A DNA stretch of 64,000 nt, from assembly GCA_000277445.1 (NCBI GenBank), contig AJWJ01000062.1, forward strand, positions 1 to 64,000. The letters run 5' to 3'. Both the position numbers and the translations under genes were made by a program. The DNA is from Polysphondylium violaceum (lineage: Eukaryota; Evosea; Eumycetozoa; Dictyosteliales; Dictyosteliaceae). Of this stretch, positions 25,150-36,799 are shown in pieces. Within the stretch, counting starts at the first letter, position 1. Each line of letters starts with the position of its first letter. The notes under the pieces are model-generated. The model saw only the letters and a program-made list of their open reading frames with translations. It was not told the origin of the DNA and did not search any database.

Positions 25150-27213
25150 TTATCTACCTCTCATAGCTTGGACACCACGACCTCTGGCTAAAGCTTGACG
25201 AGATTGTTGAGTCATTTGTGGACCTGCATGAGGAGCTTCGGCAGCTTTGTTTTGAACAGTTTCATCAACGGAAAGGATTAAACAAGTTGCTTCAGTGGCA
25301 GCTACAATACTATTTAATTTAACGAGAGATGGTTCCCAAACGGCAGATTGATAGGTATCACAAATGCCTTCATTTAAAATGTCGACGCCAAACCATTTTT
25401 CACCTTGAGCGTGTTTTTGACGGAGTTGATTGAGGATATCAGTAGAGTCAAAACCGGCGTTATCGGCGATTTGACGTGGAATGCATTCCAAAGCCTTGGC
25501 ATAAGAGTTGATTAATAATTGTTTCTTTCCATCGATAGAGAGTGAAAAGTCTCTGAGGAACTTGCTAACCTCCATTTCAGTGGCACCGCCACCGGCAACC
25601 ACGGATCTGTGTTTACGGGCTCTTCTGACAATCATAATAGAGTCGTGAAGAGAACGTTCAGCCTCATCGATAAATTGTTCACCACCGCCTCTGAGAATGA
25701 TGGTGGCAGTTTGAGTTTTGGTGCAACCGGTAAAGAGATTGTATCTAGAGCTACCGACTTGATTTTCTTCAAAGAGATCGCATGTGCCAATGACAGAGGG
25801 AATAATGTTGGTGATGGTATTTTGGATGGCAGCACCGGTGGCTCTGCAGACACGACGGAGATCGTCTTCTGGAACACGACCAGCACAAAAAATCTTTTTG
25901 TCGGCAAAGAATTGAGTGGCTAAATCACCAATAGCCAAACGAGATAAAATTACATTGGCACCGCTGGCGTGGATGGCTTCGAGCTTGTCAAAAAACAACT
26001 TCCACTCGGCATTGACGAGTGATTGGTATTTGCTTGGATCGGTGATACGGATCTCGGCGTTGTCCTTTTCAGCCTTTAATTCGAGTTCAACGTTGAGACA
26101 GAGTACCTTTGGGTTGACAATCTTTTTTGGTTGTTGTTCAAAACCTGCATAGAAAAAGGTTCTCTTAAAGGCGGCACCGGCAATAAATTGTGTGTCTTCC
26201 ATACCACCACCGCTTTCCTTCTTGATGCCAACCATGTCGAGATCAATATTGTCGTCCAACAATTGTACGGCGTCAACAACCATCTTTGAAAAGAACTCTT
26301 TGTGTGAGGCAATCAATTTGGAGTTCATGGCAGTAGATGCACACTTTTCCAAAAACTCTCTCATGTTTTCTGGTTTAATATCTATAGACAACTCTTTGAT
26401 CTTTTGTTTAGCCAATGCGCATGCTGATCTGAAGGCTCTAATGATGATTTGTGGATGAATACCTTCTTCGAGGAATGGTTTGGCTGCTTTTAAAAATTCA
26501 CCAGTCATAACGACAACACTGGTGGTACCATCACCAACTTCAGAGTCTTGTGATTTGGCAATATCTACCAATGTACGTGCTGCTGGATGTACAATATCGA
26601 GTAATTTCATAACGGTTGCACCATCATTTGAAATTGTAACATTCTTTTCACTTTGATATACTAATTTATCCATACCACGTGGACCCAATGTAGTACGTAC
26701 TGTATCAACAATTGCACAACATGCATTAATATTACTGATTAATTGTGGTAAACCTTGGGATGTATCTGTACCTTCTTTTAAAAGTACAATTGGTGGTCTC
26801 TATAATTATTATTAGTTATATTTACGATTAGTATTGATGAAAAATAATTAATGATCTGAAATAGTTGATGTAGATGATGTTGCTGCTGTTGTTATTGTAT
26901 GGTTGTATATTCCAGAGTTACTATTACTATTGTTACTATTACTATTATTCTTATTACTATTATTATTTATATTTGTGTGTCATATATTTGTCTGCTGCTT
27001 AGCTTTATTAACTGTAAATTCTGATCTTTAACTCTTTCACTAAACGTTGATTATAGTTTTTCATGATAAGTTCTTTTTCTCTTGTTATATCATTTAATTG
27101 GGGTTTGTTTGAAAATATACTAGTACTCTGTCATCAACACCAACACACATCAACATCGATCAACATCATCACCTATATCCCTATAATTCAATATTTACAA
27201 TCATTTGAGACAT
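25150..27213 (-). CDS. cct7: Chaperonin CCT eta subunit (CCT7/TCP-1 eta)
   Basis: Subunit of the cytosolic TRiC/CCT chaperonin that folds actin and tubulin. A 15-nt first exon (27213-27199, MSQMI) joins in phase 0 to 26799-25150 (starting [12 protein letters not shown]), giving 554 aa (human 543). This first exon was chosen because it uses a GTAAAT donor, gives the right phase and reproduces the expected eta N-terminus '[15 protein letters not shown]'. ATP-site motifs are [18 protein letters not shown] and GDGTTS (near D95). The C-terminus ends in an Arg/Gly tail. Intron 1 (26800-27198, 399 nt) is long for this genome, contains TTA/ACT repeats, and encloses an exon-like open segment at 27008-27127. 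Confidence 0.93.
27008..27127 (-). other. Exon-like 39-codon open segment inside cct7 intron 1
   Basis: Preceded on the minus strand by a CAG acceptor at 27130-27128. It reads 39 codons in phase 0 to TAA and has coding-like composition, including [10 protein letters not shown] and NQRLVKELK. Spliced to the cct7 first exon it would encode a 44-aa protein instead of CCT7. It could be an alternative terminal exon, the end of a separate small gene, or chance. It is not similar to anything I know. Confidence 0.3.
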
Positions 27214-27784
27214 GTCTGTGTATATATATAAATTCTCAAAGTAAGTGTACTTTAGAGATCAATTGGTTTTAATAGTCTATAAATGCGAAAGAAGATTTCA
27301 TAAAAAAAAAAAAAAAAAATAGAACAATGAAAAAAAAATAGGAGAAAACCGAGGAGGGGGAGTGGGTCAAGTGTTCCACTACAAATAATAGGATAAAACT
27401 TTATTTTCGGAATAATGTGAAATGATTCCAATACAATCAATGTCTCAATATTAATCAATAATGACTAGGTAGCCATAGTCCAATCTTTCCATTATATTCA
27501 AATTTTGTGTGGTGCCCGCTCACATCTTCCTCAAGGCGCGCCAAGATAAATTCATAAAGGTTAAAAAATTGAATGAAAAAAAAAAAAAAAAAAAAATTCT
27601 CAGAACTTCACAAAACTTTCTTGATTGAGACGTGTCATTACAATCATTATTGGTTCAAGATATTTGTGTATTGTATATTTATTGTGATAGTGATTATATC
27701 AATACCACACACCCACCCACATACACACCATACTCTAGCATAGAAACATACACATATACAAATAATACTACATAATAGAAAAAG
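27214..27784. promoter_or_regulatory. Divergent promoter region between CCT7 and TEX261/SVP26
   Basis: About 570 bp with A runs at about 27303-27319 and 27575-27595. A G/C-richer island sits near 27505-27545 (GCCCGCTCACATC..AGGCGCGCC), and a CA-rich stretch near 27700-27730. The island is the only distinctive part, and I cannot name a factor for it. Confidence 0.4.
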
Positions 27785-28199
27785 ATGTTCTTTACAGTAT
27801 TAATTTATTTGAGTTATCTTTTATACTTTATATTTTGTATTGTATGCTTGGCATGTGGTTTATATTATCTCTCTGAATTAATTGAAGAGCAAGCCTACCT
27901 TGCTAAAAGATTCATTAAATATACTATATGTGTATTGTATTACTATTTATAGTTATAAGTTAATCATCATCATCATCGAGTACCTTATCACTAACGGCAG
28001 TATCTCTATATCTTTTAGTTTATTATTGGAGCAATATTTTTATTATGGATATTTGAAGATCTCAGTTCATCATGTTTATTCCTAAGTTTATTATGTCATT
28101 GCGCCTATTTAACTTTATTACCAGAGTTCCCATTTGTAACATTAACTAGTCCAAAATTCATTGTGAGTATAGGTAAGTAATTTGATCTCATCATTATCA

Positions 28200-28230
<31 letters not shown>

Positions 28231-28671
28231 AAATACAAACATATATATTAATATATCATCTTCTATTTGTTACAGTAACATTTGTTATTTCTCATTTTTC
28301 ATGGTTTTTCTATTTCAGAGAGAATTGGTTCCCATTTGAACAAATTATCTCAATATTTACTATTTTCGTTTGGTTGGTTCCTTTGATTCTCTTTATTTCT
28401 TTAGCTGCCAGTGATAACAGTTTACCAAGATCAAATATATCATCATCATCTTCATCATCAAGTAATTATTTATTTATTTATTTATTATAATTATAAATTG
28501 ACAGATACTAAACTTTTATATAACTCTATAGGTCGAATTATTGGAGTAGATAGTGATTTTACATCATCAAAGAGATCAAGAGTTAGTGTATTAAAATCAG
28601 GAATTAGTTGGGTAAATCAAAAGATTCAAGAATTAACAGGTTCAAAATCTGCAAATAAACATTATTATTAA
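27785..28671 (+). CDS. TEX261/SVP26-family ER export receptor
   Basis: Multi-pass protein of the SVP26/TEX261 family, which helps load type II membrane proteins such as glycosyltransferases into COPII vesicles. Four exons (27785-27931, 28019-28172, 28276-28461, 28532-28671) join in consistent phase to give 208 aa; human TEX261 is 196. Family landmarks are GLYYLSELIEE in the first segment, PEFPFVTLTSPKFI in the middle and WLVPLILFISLAA near the fourth helix. Four hydrophobic segments are visible. The cytosolic C-terminus carries a Ser run and a basic amphipathic stretch. The short exons mean no single reading frame shows the gene, so the model depends on the splices. Confidence 0.9.
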
Positions 28672-28947
28672 ATCATATAATTTAAGAAATAATAATATAC
28701 AACAAACAACAACACAAACAACAAATAATATTGAAGTCAATCATTTTCAATTCGTTATCTTCTTTGTGTTTCACATTAGAACCACACATCCTATAACTTT
28801 TTGACCTATGTAGATAAAAGTTTATTAACTTTGTTTAATGTTTGAAAGAAAGTAGAAAGAATACCTTTCTGCTCCTACAACTACTACAACTAATATTGTT
28901 AAAATAATATATTATATATTAAATTTATAATTTATAAATTTATAGTT

Positions 28948-30483
28948 TTATTGATAAGATTTTGAATTTGGATTATGATAGATATTTGGCGAGGATGGGA
29001 TCGGTGAAGAGGAGGTCATATAGGGTGAATAAATATTTTGATTATTATTACAATTTTGTTGGGAATTATTTGGAACAGTTGCAGGGCTGCTTGAAATAAT
29101 ATTAGATGTAGTGGTTGTGGTGGTGGTTGTAGTTGGCGAATTTGGATTAAATCCATTTGGAAATGGTGGTGGAGGTGGTGGAAAAGCAGAGTCTTTGGAA
29201 ACTACACTACCCCAAACATTTTTCAACATTTCCATGTTTGCAAAATCATAACGAGTGGCAGAATGAACTCTAACTAAAAGCATGGCCTCTTGTTTTGGTG
29301 TGAGGATTGAACTAAGAGCAGAATGAGTGTCTTCCATAAGAGTTCTTTGTTTGACAAAATTCTTTTTCAAGGCTTCAAGTTTTCTAGTGAATTCTAAAAT
29401 TTCACTGATATCAATATTACCATTAATGGAACTGAATCCTAATTCATTTGTAATGGAAAGATTACCAACCACTGTGTTTTCAAATGGTGTTATATTGCCA
29501 TTGTTGTTGCTATTACCATTATTATTACCATTATGACCATTTGTAATGGTATTACCATTCTTATTACCATTTTGAATTGGGTGTGGAGCAGGAGCATCGG
29601 ACAATGACAAGTTATTGGCAAAAGATTTATTTAATCTTTCATTGGTTGGGAAAACCATGACACGATTTAAATAAAACTCTTTGATTGATCTATCCAACTT
29701 TTCTCTTTCATTACGGAGTTCAATATCTGCTTTCCAATGATTGGCTCTGAGTTGTTTGATTGCCTTGGCTTGTTCTTCACTGACTTGTGCTTCAGAGATA
29801 TATTGTGACCACCAACCGTCTGAGGATGGACCAGAGATAGAGGAGACCATGGGTGATTCCAATGAGGGAACGTAACCCATTGCAGCTAGCTTAGCCTGTG
29901 TGTAGGGATGCACCATCTTTTCTACCTCTCTCTCAACGATACTATGTCTTTTCTCGATGGAGAGATGAAAGAGTTGCAAGAGGTAGATAAGTGATCTCTC
30001 GTCATTCTTTTTAATAGCCACATCCAATTGAATGATAATCTGCTTGGCTTCCATCATCATTGTAATAAATGCAGGATCGGGTTTCATGATCTCTACGCCA
30101 CCACCTTTTTTTAAACTGAGATTCTCTTTTTTCAATTGGTCATTCTCGAGTGCTAAAACTGCCAATTTCTCTTCAATCTCTTTGATATATTCCTTCTTTC
30201 TTTGACGATAATTTCTACTAGCTAAATTTTGATTCACCCTATTTCTATTCTTTTTGCTTTCTCTCTCTTCATCAGAATCTGAATCAATAATTTCTTTTTT
30301 TGATGGTTTGTCAGACTTTTCTTTTTTAACTTTTTGTTGTTGTTGTTGTTGCTGTTGTTGTTGGTAATGAATCATTTGTATTTGTGATTGTGGTTGTTGT
30401 TGTTGTTGGTTATTTGTATTATTCAAATAAAATTGATTCATTCCCACCATGCTAGCATGTTGTGGGTGATTATTATTTTGCAT
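28948..30483 (-). CDS. bZIP transcription factor
   Basis: Intronless, 511 aa. A Gln/Asn-rich N-terminus precedes a Lys/Asp/Glu stretch. The basic region (about 80-105: NRVNQNLASRNYRQRKKEY) runs into a leucine-zipper heptad (EEKLAVLALENDQLKKENLSL). A conserved-looking helical segment follows (about 150-300, with KMVHPYTQAKLAAMGY and EEQAKAIKQLRANHW). Its position after the zipper recalls the DOG1-like region of plant TGA factors; that comparison is inference. The tail has Asn, Pro and Thr runs. Dictyostelids have about twenty bzp genes and I cannot assign this one. It is convergent with the TEX261 gene and divergent from ALDH. Confidence 0.88.
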   Translation of the reverse strand: MQNNNHPQHASMVGMNQFYLNNTNNQQQQQPQSQIQMIHYQQQQQQQQQQKVKKEKSDKPSKKEIIDSDSDEERESKKNRNRVNQNLASRNYRQRKKEYIKEIEEKLAVLALENDQLKKENLSLKKGGGVEIMKPDPAFITMMMEAKQIIIQLDVAIKKNDERSLIYLLQLFHLSIEKRHSIVEREVEKMVHPYTQAKLAAMGYVPSLESPMVSSISGPSSDGWWSQYISEAQVSEEQAKAIKQLRANHWKADIELRNEREKLDRSIKEFYLNRVMVFPTNERLNKSFANNLSLSDAPAPHPIQNGNKNGNTITNGHNGNNNGNSNNNGNITPFENTVVGNLSITNELGFSSINGNIDISEILEFTRKLEALKKNFVKQRTLMEDTHSALSSILTPKQEAMLLVRVHSATRYDFANMEMLKNVWGSVVSKDSAFPPPPPPFPNGFNPNSPTTTTTTTTTSNIISSSPATVPNNSQQNCNNNQNIYSPYMTSSSPIPSSPNIYHNPNSKSYQ

Positions 30484-31235
30484 AATGTAATTATTTCTCT
30501 CTGATGTCTATCTATCTATCTTCTATCTATCTATCTATCTATCTCACAAGTCACAAGAATAATCGTAGTAATGTTGGTTGTAGTAGTAATAGTAGTAATT
30601 GCGTGTTGAGTGATGAGTGAGTGATTATTTATTGTTATAAATAAATATTTCTAGTTTTCTTGTTATGTTATAAAATAAAAAATAATGAGTGAAAAAAATT
30701 CTAATAGAGGGGATGGGAGTGGGAAATTAACCACTGAGTGCGAGAAATAATATGGTGGTGGGGTAATATGTTTTTTTTTTTTATTTACACCCACTAATAG
30801 TGTTTTGGTAGGCTTCTTAACAATCAAAATGCTGGAATACTAAAGTAATAAATGTTTGGTGTGTGAGTATGGGAATACACCTAATTCATGCACAACAGTT
30901 CCTACCTATTAAATTAAATTTTTTTTTAATTTTTGGAAAAAACGAAAAAAAAAAAATAATTTAATTAAAAAAAAAAAAAAAAAAAATACTTACAAATGGT
31001 AGTGCAAAACTTGGAGTTGCTCAATTTCAACAGCACTACTACTACATTTGTCGTAATCAACTTGATTCAACAGATTCACATTTTGATTCTTTTTGAGGAA
31101 TTATCTGTTGAAAGGTTTTTTTTATTATTGAAATAAATAGACTAAGTTTTTTTTTTTTTTTTTTCAATTTAATATCCAAATTGTTTTGTGTGTCAATTTC
31201 ATCATATTACACATACGCGCATAAATACAACAAAT
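30484..31235. promoter_or_regulatory. Divergent promoter region between bZIP and ALDH genes
   Basis: About 750 bp. It holds a CTAT tetranucleotide repeat (about 30507-30545), T runs (about 30770-30782 and 31147-31163) and A runs (about 30948-30986). No factor site is assigned. Confidence 0.4.
30507..30545. repeat. CTAT tetranucleotide microsatellite
   Basis: About nine CTAT units with one interruption (TTCT), immediately upstream of the bZIP start codon. It would lie in the promoter or 5' leader. Confidence 0.8.
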
Positions 31236-32790
31236 ATGACTGAGGAAAAGTTTATGCTCAAGTTGAATAACTTTATCAACGGTAACTTTGTGTCACCAGT
31301 AGATGATGTCTATATGAACAACTATAATCCTTCGACGGGCGAGGTCTACAGCATGGTGCCCGACAGCAGCGACAAGGATGTAGAGTTGGCCGTAGAGGCT
31401 GCAAGCAAAGCGCTTGCTGGATGGAGTGCTAAATCTCCTGCAGAGAGATCAGTGTATCTCTACAGAATTGCCGATCTCATCGAGAAGCATATTGGTCATT
31501 TGTCTGAAGCAGAGTCTAAGGATCAGGGAAAAACTATAAAGACTGCAAGAACAGTCGATATCCCACGTAGTGCTGCAAACTTTAGATTCTATGCCGGTCA
31601 GATTCTCTACACCACTGAGCCATCAAGCGCACATCATGTCATGGGTCAAGAGTACTTAAACTACACTATTAGAGCACCAGTTGGTGTGTGCGGATTGATT
31701 TCGCCATGGAATCTACCTCTCTACTTGTTGACTTGGAAGATTGCACCAGCTATTGCTCTCGGAAATACATGTGTTTGCAAACCCTCTGAAATCACACCCA
31801 TGACTGCCTTTATTTTATGTGACATTTTAAATGAAGCTGGCCTTCCACCCGGTGTCGTTAATATGGTTTTTGGTACTGGTCCCAGAGCCGGTTCAGCACT
31901 CGTTCAACACCCCAAAGTCCCTTGTATTTCCTTTACAGGTGGTACAAAAACTGGTGAGGTTATTACAAAGGTAAGTAGTAGAGTGTATTATTTAATTATA
32001 CAGTTATTAACAAAACAGAACTCAATCTCAATATCACTAGTTATCATCACCATATCACAAAAAATTATCATTGGAGTTGGGAGGAAAGAATCCGGCTATT
32101 GTGTTTGATGATTGTAATTTTGAAGAATGTGTAGAGGTATTGGTGAGATCATCGTTTAGCAATCAAGGTGAGATTTGTCTATGTAATTCTAGAATATTTG
32201 TTCAAGATACAGTGTATGAACGTTTTGTTGAAAAATTTGTAGAGAGAGTCAAACAACTCAAAGTCGGTGACCCTGCCGACGAAACTTGCGATATGGGCGC
32301 ACTGATTAGCGAAGATCATTTAAAGAAAATCGAGTACTATGTCGATTTGGCCAAGCAAGAGGGCGGTAGAATCATGTGTGGTGGCCAGAGAGCTCAAGTG
32401 GGCGATGCAGACAGCAAGTTTAGAAAAGGCTATTTCTACCAACCCACTGTCATTGTCGACTGCAAACCCGATTCCCGTACCATGCAAGAGGAAATCTTTG
32501 GCCCAGTCGTTGGAATCTACCACTTTTCCACCGAGCAACAGGCACTCTCCTATGCCAATGACATCCAATATGGCTTATCGTCCTCTGTGTGGACCAAGGA
32601 CCTTGACAAGGCCCACAGAGTTGCTGCCAAGGTCGAATGTGGCATCTGCTGGGTCAATTGTTGGATGGTAAGAGATCTCAAAACACCTTTTGGCGGCTCA
32701 AAAGCCTCGGGTGTTGGTAGAGAGGGCGGCTTACATTCTGTCGAATTTTATACAGAGTGTAAAAATATTTGTATTAAATTGGGCAAATAA
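31236..32790 (+). CDS. ALDH8A1-like aldehyde dehydrogenase (2-aminomuconate semialdehyde type)
   Basis: NAD-dependent aldehyde dehydrogenase closest to the ALDH8A1 / 2-hydroxymuconic semialdehyde family, acting in the kynurenine branch of tryptophan breakdown. Exons 31236-31970 and 32041-32790 join in phase 0 across a 70-nt intron; 494 aa (human ALDH8A1 487). The ATG at 31236 (MTEEKF) is preferred over an upstream in-frame ATG because it fits the family N-terminus. Motifs include SPWNLPLYLLTWKIAPA, SFTGGTKTGE, the general-base E257 (LELGGKN) and the nucleophile C291 (NQGEICLC). Later blocks are EEIFGPVV and PFGGSKASGVGREGG. No targeting peptide is seen, so a cytosolic location is inferred. 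Confidence 0.93.
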
Positions 32791-34966
32791 ATAAATAAAT
32801 CACTCGTTTATATTTTTTCACCCAATTCTCATTGGCTTTCTTTTAATTTGTCCATGTATACGGGCTATTGCATCATGTTGGAACAGACATGCTATTGTCT
32901 CTTTTTGGCAAAAACATCTATAAATTTTAAAAGAGATAATTCAATGGGGTATTTTATTGTAAGAGATACTACAAATTTCTTATCGATTTCATTTGTCAAG
33001 AGAGCAAAAAAAAAAAAAAAAGACCAAATTGGGATTTTTCAAAAAATATGACATTATACTATCTGAAATACCTAAAATTCCATTCAAAATTGGCAAAGAA
33101 TAAAAAAACAATAACAAAAAAAAAAAACAAAAAAAAAAACAACATATGGTAATACGAATCAATTTCCAAAAATGGATGTTGATTTAATAAAACAACAACA
33201 TTGTGAGATTTAACACCATAAAATGATTGAAAATAAAATTATTATTCTCTTTTTGATAGTGAAAAACAAGAGAACCAATAAAAATATTTTCTAAGATAGA
33301 TCTTTTTTTTTTTTTTTCTTTCTTTTTTTTTATTACCCCCTCTTACCTGTTTTAACCACTCTCTACACGCCAAAATTGTCATGTCACCCATTGTAGCATT
33401 TTAATTTTAATTTGGAAATACTACAAATTTTTGTTGGTTAGCATCAACAATTATGAATCATCATTTGTTGCTAAATACTGGCAAATTTGCGAAAAAAAAA
33501 AAAAGAAAAAAGATATACAGTGAGTGTTTGTGTATGTGTTCAAAAGCTTTATTTTTTTTCACCCACCCATCCCACTCCACTCAAACACACATTACCCTCA
33601 CCTCACCCACGCACCCACTCCCACTCATTGAAAAACGGTTATTTGTGTGTTTGTGAGATAATCTTATCTCTAAATTTTTACTCATTGAGATCACACGCCC
33701 ATTTTTTTTTTTTCTCTTTTATTTATTTAAATTCTTTTGTTTCCTATTGCATTTTTTCTATTTTGTGTCACACACTCACTTTATTCTCTAAATATCTAAA
33801 CTCCTTTTCTATTTTCTTTTCTCATTCTTTTGTCGCAATTTTGTATGACAATTCCCAAAAATCCAAATATTTTAAATTTAATTAATTTATTTTTTTTTAT
33901 TTTTTTTTAATTTAATTAATTTCTCGCGAAATTTGGTGCCTGTGTCTGCCCTGTCTCTGTGATTGCTGATTCATTCTCACATAGTTTTTTTTCTTCACAA
34001 ACGAATCAATCTTTTCTCTCTCTCTTTTTTTTCATTTATACATACTTTACCTTTTTATATATAAATTGTTTTTATATATTTTACATATACACTTTAGAGA
34101 ATAATATTTTTCAAAGAAAATAATAATCAGATAGAGAAAAAAAAAGGAAAAGAAAAAAGGTACATTGATCCTTTTTCTTTTGTGTGCGTGCGTGTGTCGT
34201 GCATTGAAGGCTAGTGTGTTCTGATCAATCAACTGTGTCTGCCTGCCTGATATACTCTTCTCCCACCGTTTGCAAAAAGACACAAGAATCCTTTTTTTTT
34301 ATTTATTATCTTTATCGTAAAGGAAATACTTTTTCCACAGCCGTCCTCTACTTTGTATTGTACATATTTTCATCGCGTACAAAATCAGAGATCCTATTTT
34401 TTTTGTGACTATGAACATTGATTAAAAAAATGTAAGTTTTATTTATTAAAAGTATAGATATGGATTTAGTTTTACTTACAGTTTTAAATAGTTTTGTATT
34501 TTTTTAATCTACAAATTCCATTCTTTTATTAGCCGAGATTTAAGATGCCTTTGTAGTCCAAGTTTGTTTCAAAACAAAAAAAAAACCATCCAAAAACAAC
34601 ACCAACAATCTTATTTAAACAACAATCATTTGTTTTATGTTCATGTCCAATGAATATTTTTGTATAGACTTTATGTTTTTTTAATCAATAATAATCTATC
34701 ATCCCCTTTTTTGTTTCTCCAACATTACTTTATCTCACATTTCCAACAATTAAATTAAATCATTAATTCACCTCATCTGTGTAATTTTTATCATTATCAC
34801 CATTAATAATTATTTTTTATCACTCTTCTCTGTAAATAGACTATTCAATATATTTGAATTTGTATACAAAAACAAATTCCCCTTTGTAATTATTATTATT
34901 TTATTTGTTTTATATTATTTGTGATTTAATTTAATCTAAACACAACTCCACCAACCACACACAATC
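32791..34966. promoter_or_regulatory. 2.2-kb leader/promoter of the PI4K-like gene, with a possible 5' UTR intron
   Basis: The longest spacer in the window. It is full of A and T runs plus CA/CCA-rich stretches (about 33560-33630) and TG repeats (about 34180-34200). Near 34410 a four-codon upstream frame (ATG AAC ATT GAT TAA) is followed by AAAAAAAT|GTAAGT (donor at about 34431). A fitting acceptor CTGTAAATAG is near 34840, suggesting a 5' UTR intron of about 410 nt. Open frames in this interval are CT- or A-rich and unconvincing as genes. Confidence 0.35.
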
Positions 34967-36238
34967 ATGATATCAATTGCCCCCACTCCACTTTATCTTC
35001 CAGCTGAGGAGGCAAATAAAGCAGTTAGATCTCCAATCTTTCAAAGAAAAGATGTTTCATCATCATCAATGAAAGATGGCCAACAAACCACAACCACACC
35101 AATAAATAATTCAGTTGAAATTGAAAAGCCAATTATCAACACCCCCGCCATCATTATTGACAACACCAAAAACAACAACATCAACATCAACAATGAATTT
35201 AAACCATTTGTAAAAAAAGCAACTCATCCAATTTATTATGGTTCATTGAATCAAGAACAAAGCCAATTGATTGAATCATCTGATATTGGTATTCTTGGAA
35301 GTGCACCAAAAATCACTACCGAGGGACTTGGAGGAGGTGTTTATTTTCTTTCCAAAGGTGGTAAACAACAATCACATCCAGTTTCTGTTTTCAAACCCAA
35401 AGATGAAGAAAATGGAATCATTGGTCCAAACCATACCATTCAAGGTTTGAAAAATGGAACAATGCCAGGTGAAGGTGTCTATAAAGAAGTTGCCGTCTAT
35501 TTATTTGATCAATTAAATAAGGGTTTCTTTAAGGTACCAACAACCACTCTTGTAAGAATTCAACACCCACTCTGGAATAACAACGACACTGACCTTCCAA
35601 CCACAAAAATTGGTTCCCTTCAAGAGTATGTCGTCTATGAAGACTCTGCTGAAGGTATGGGTTGCTCAAAATTCTCTACCCCAGACGTCCATCGAATTGG
35701 TTTACTCGATTGCTTGATTTTCAATTGTGATAGACACACTGGTAATCTTTTGGTCGTTGCCAAAGATGATCCACAATCCTCTTTTGATCAATTGGAATTG
35801 ATTCCCATCGATCACAGTCTTTGTCTTCCTAGTCCAGACAATTTATCGGATGCTTGGTTTGATTGGATTCATTTTCCTCAAGCCAAAGTACCATTTACTA
35901 GAGAGGTCAAGGAAATGATTCTCTCTATGGACATTGATAAAATCATAGAGTCCCTCCACAACAAACTACCTAAACTCCGTCTTCAATGCTTGGAAACTCT
36001 TAAAATTACAACCACCTTTGTAAAGAAAGCCATTGAAGCCAATCTCACCCTCTATCAAATTGGTACACTCATGTCAAGACTCCATCTCGATGAGCCCTCT
36101 TGCTTGGAAAAAATTGTTTACAAAGTCAATTCCCATCGTCTTTTTAAACAGCATCATAGATTCCAGCATCATCTTAGATCAGCTTCTTATTGGAATTATT
36201 TGGAAAAAGAAATTGATTTATTTTTAATTGACTATTAA
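34967..36238 (+). CDS. PI3/PI4-kinase-fold protein (PI4K-gamma-like)
   Basis: Intronless coding region, 423 aa. After a Ser/Thr/Asn-rich N-terminus (1-80) it shows the PI3/PI4 kinase fold as in plant PI4K-gamma proteins. There is a Gly loop (GLGGGVYFLS, about 121-129) and a putative ATP-binding Lys (SVFKPK, K143). GTMPGEGVYKEVAVYLFD and YVVYEDSAEGMG follow. The catalytic loop is NCDRHTGNLLV (D256, N261), and a metal-binding Asp lies in IPIDHSLCLP (D283). Plant members may phosphorylate proteins rather than lipids, so substrate is not predictable. No ubiquitin-like domain, which many plant members carry, is present. The long leader suggests regulated expression. Confidence 0.82.
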   Translation: MISIAPTPLYLPAEEANKAVRSPIFQRKDVSSSSMKDGQQTTTTPINNSVEIEKPIINTPAIIIDNTKNNNININNEFKPFVKKATHPIYYGSLNQEQSQLIESSDIGILGSAPKITTEGLGGGVYFLSKGGKQQSHPVSVFKPKDEENGIIGPNHTIQGLKNGTMPGEGVYKEVAVYLFDQLNKGFFKVPTTTLVRIQHPLWNNNDTDLPTTKIGSLQEYVVYEDSAEGMGCSKFSTPDVHRIGLLDCLIFNCDRHTGNLLVVAKDDPQSSFDQLELIPIDHSLCLPSPDNLSDAWFDWIHFPQAKVPFTREVKEMILSMDIDKIIESLHNKLPKLRLQCLETLKITTTFVKKAIEANLTLYQIGTLMSRLHLDEPSCLEKIVYKVNSHRLFKQHHRFQHHLRSASYWNYLEKEIDLFLIDY

Positions 36239-36799
36239 ATTGCCAATCTACAACAAAATATCTATGAGAAAGGAGGTTTACCTCTTTTTTTATTTTTATT
36301 TCTTTTTTTTTTTTTTTTTTGTAAAAAATTGATTTCAATCATTAATAAAATTGATTCTCACAAAATAATACCACACAACAACAATATTATTTCTATTTTA
36401 GTCAAAAATGTTAATTTTTAATTTAATCCAATTCAGAGATTCTTTTATTCTATGTAGATTTACTTACACACATATGAATCTAACACTGAAAATTACAAAT
36501 CACAGTTTTTTTTTTTTTCGCAAAATTCGTTCAACCATTGATCGGTTAGAAATAAAATCGTTGAGATGTAGGAGGTGATTTATAAACGTAATTAGAATAA
36601 ATAATAATAATTTGCCGATCCAAAATGGATTATATTCTATCAATCAATAATCTAAATCCGAAATAAATTCTTGGATTGGTATTTTTAAATCTATTTCTGA
36701 AATATATATCAGCTTTGGGTAATTTTATCTCATCTTTTTTCCAAATAGCGTATTTAACAAAGAAATAATTCTTTTTAAATGTAAATTTTTTAAATACAA
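36239..36799. other. Spacer after the PI4K-like gene
   Basis: About 560 bp of AT-rich DNA with T runs at about 36300-36320 and 36506-36518. Nothing gene-like or structured is seen. Confidence 0.4.

Noticed and set aside
27008-27213. Independent minus-strand small gene MSQMI + STSIF..
   Set aside because: The MSQMI exon joins with correct phase to [12 protein letters not shown], the expected CCT7 N-terminus, so it is assigned to cct7; the rest is kept only as an intronic exon-like finding.
30484-31235. Transposon or LTR remnant suspected from repeat runs
   Set aside because: Only simple repeats and homopolymers are present; no terminal repeats, target duplications or polymerase/transposase similarity anywhere in the window.
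33487-33885. 132-codon open frame in the PI4K leader
   Set aside because: Low-complexity Ser/Phe/His-rich translation of CT-rich leader DNA, with no domain, no splice-supported extension and no similarity.
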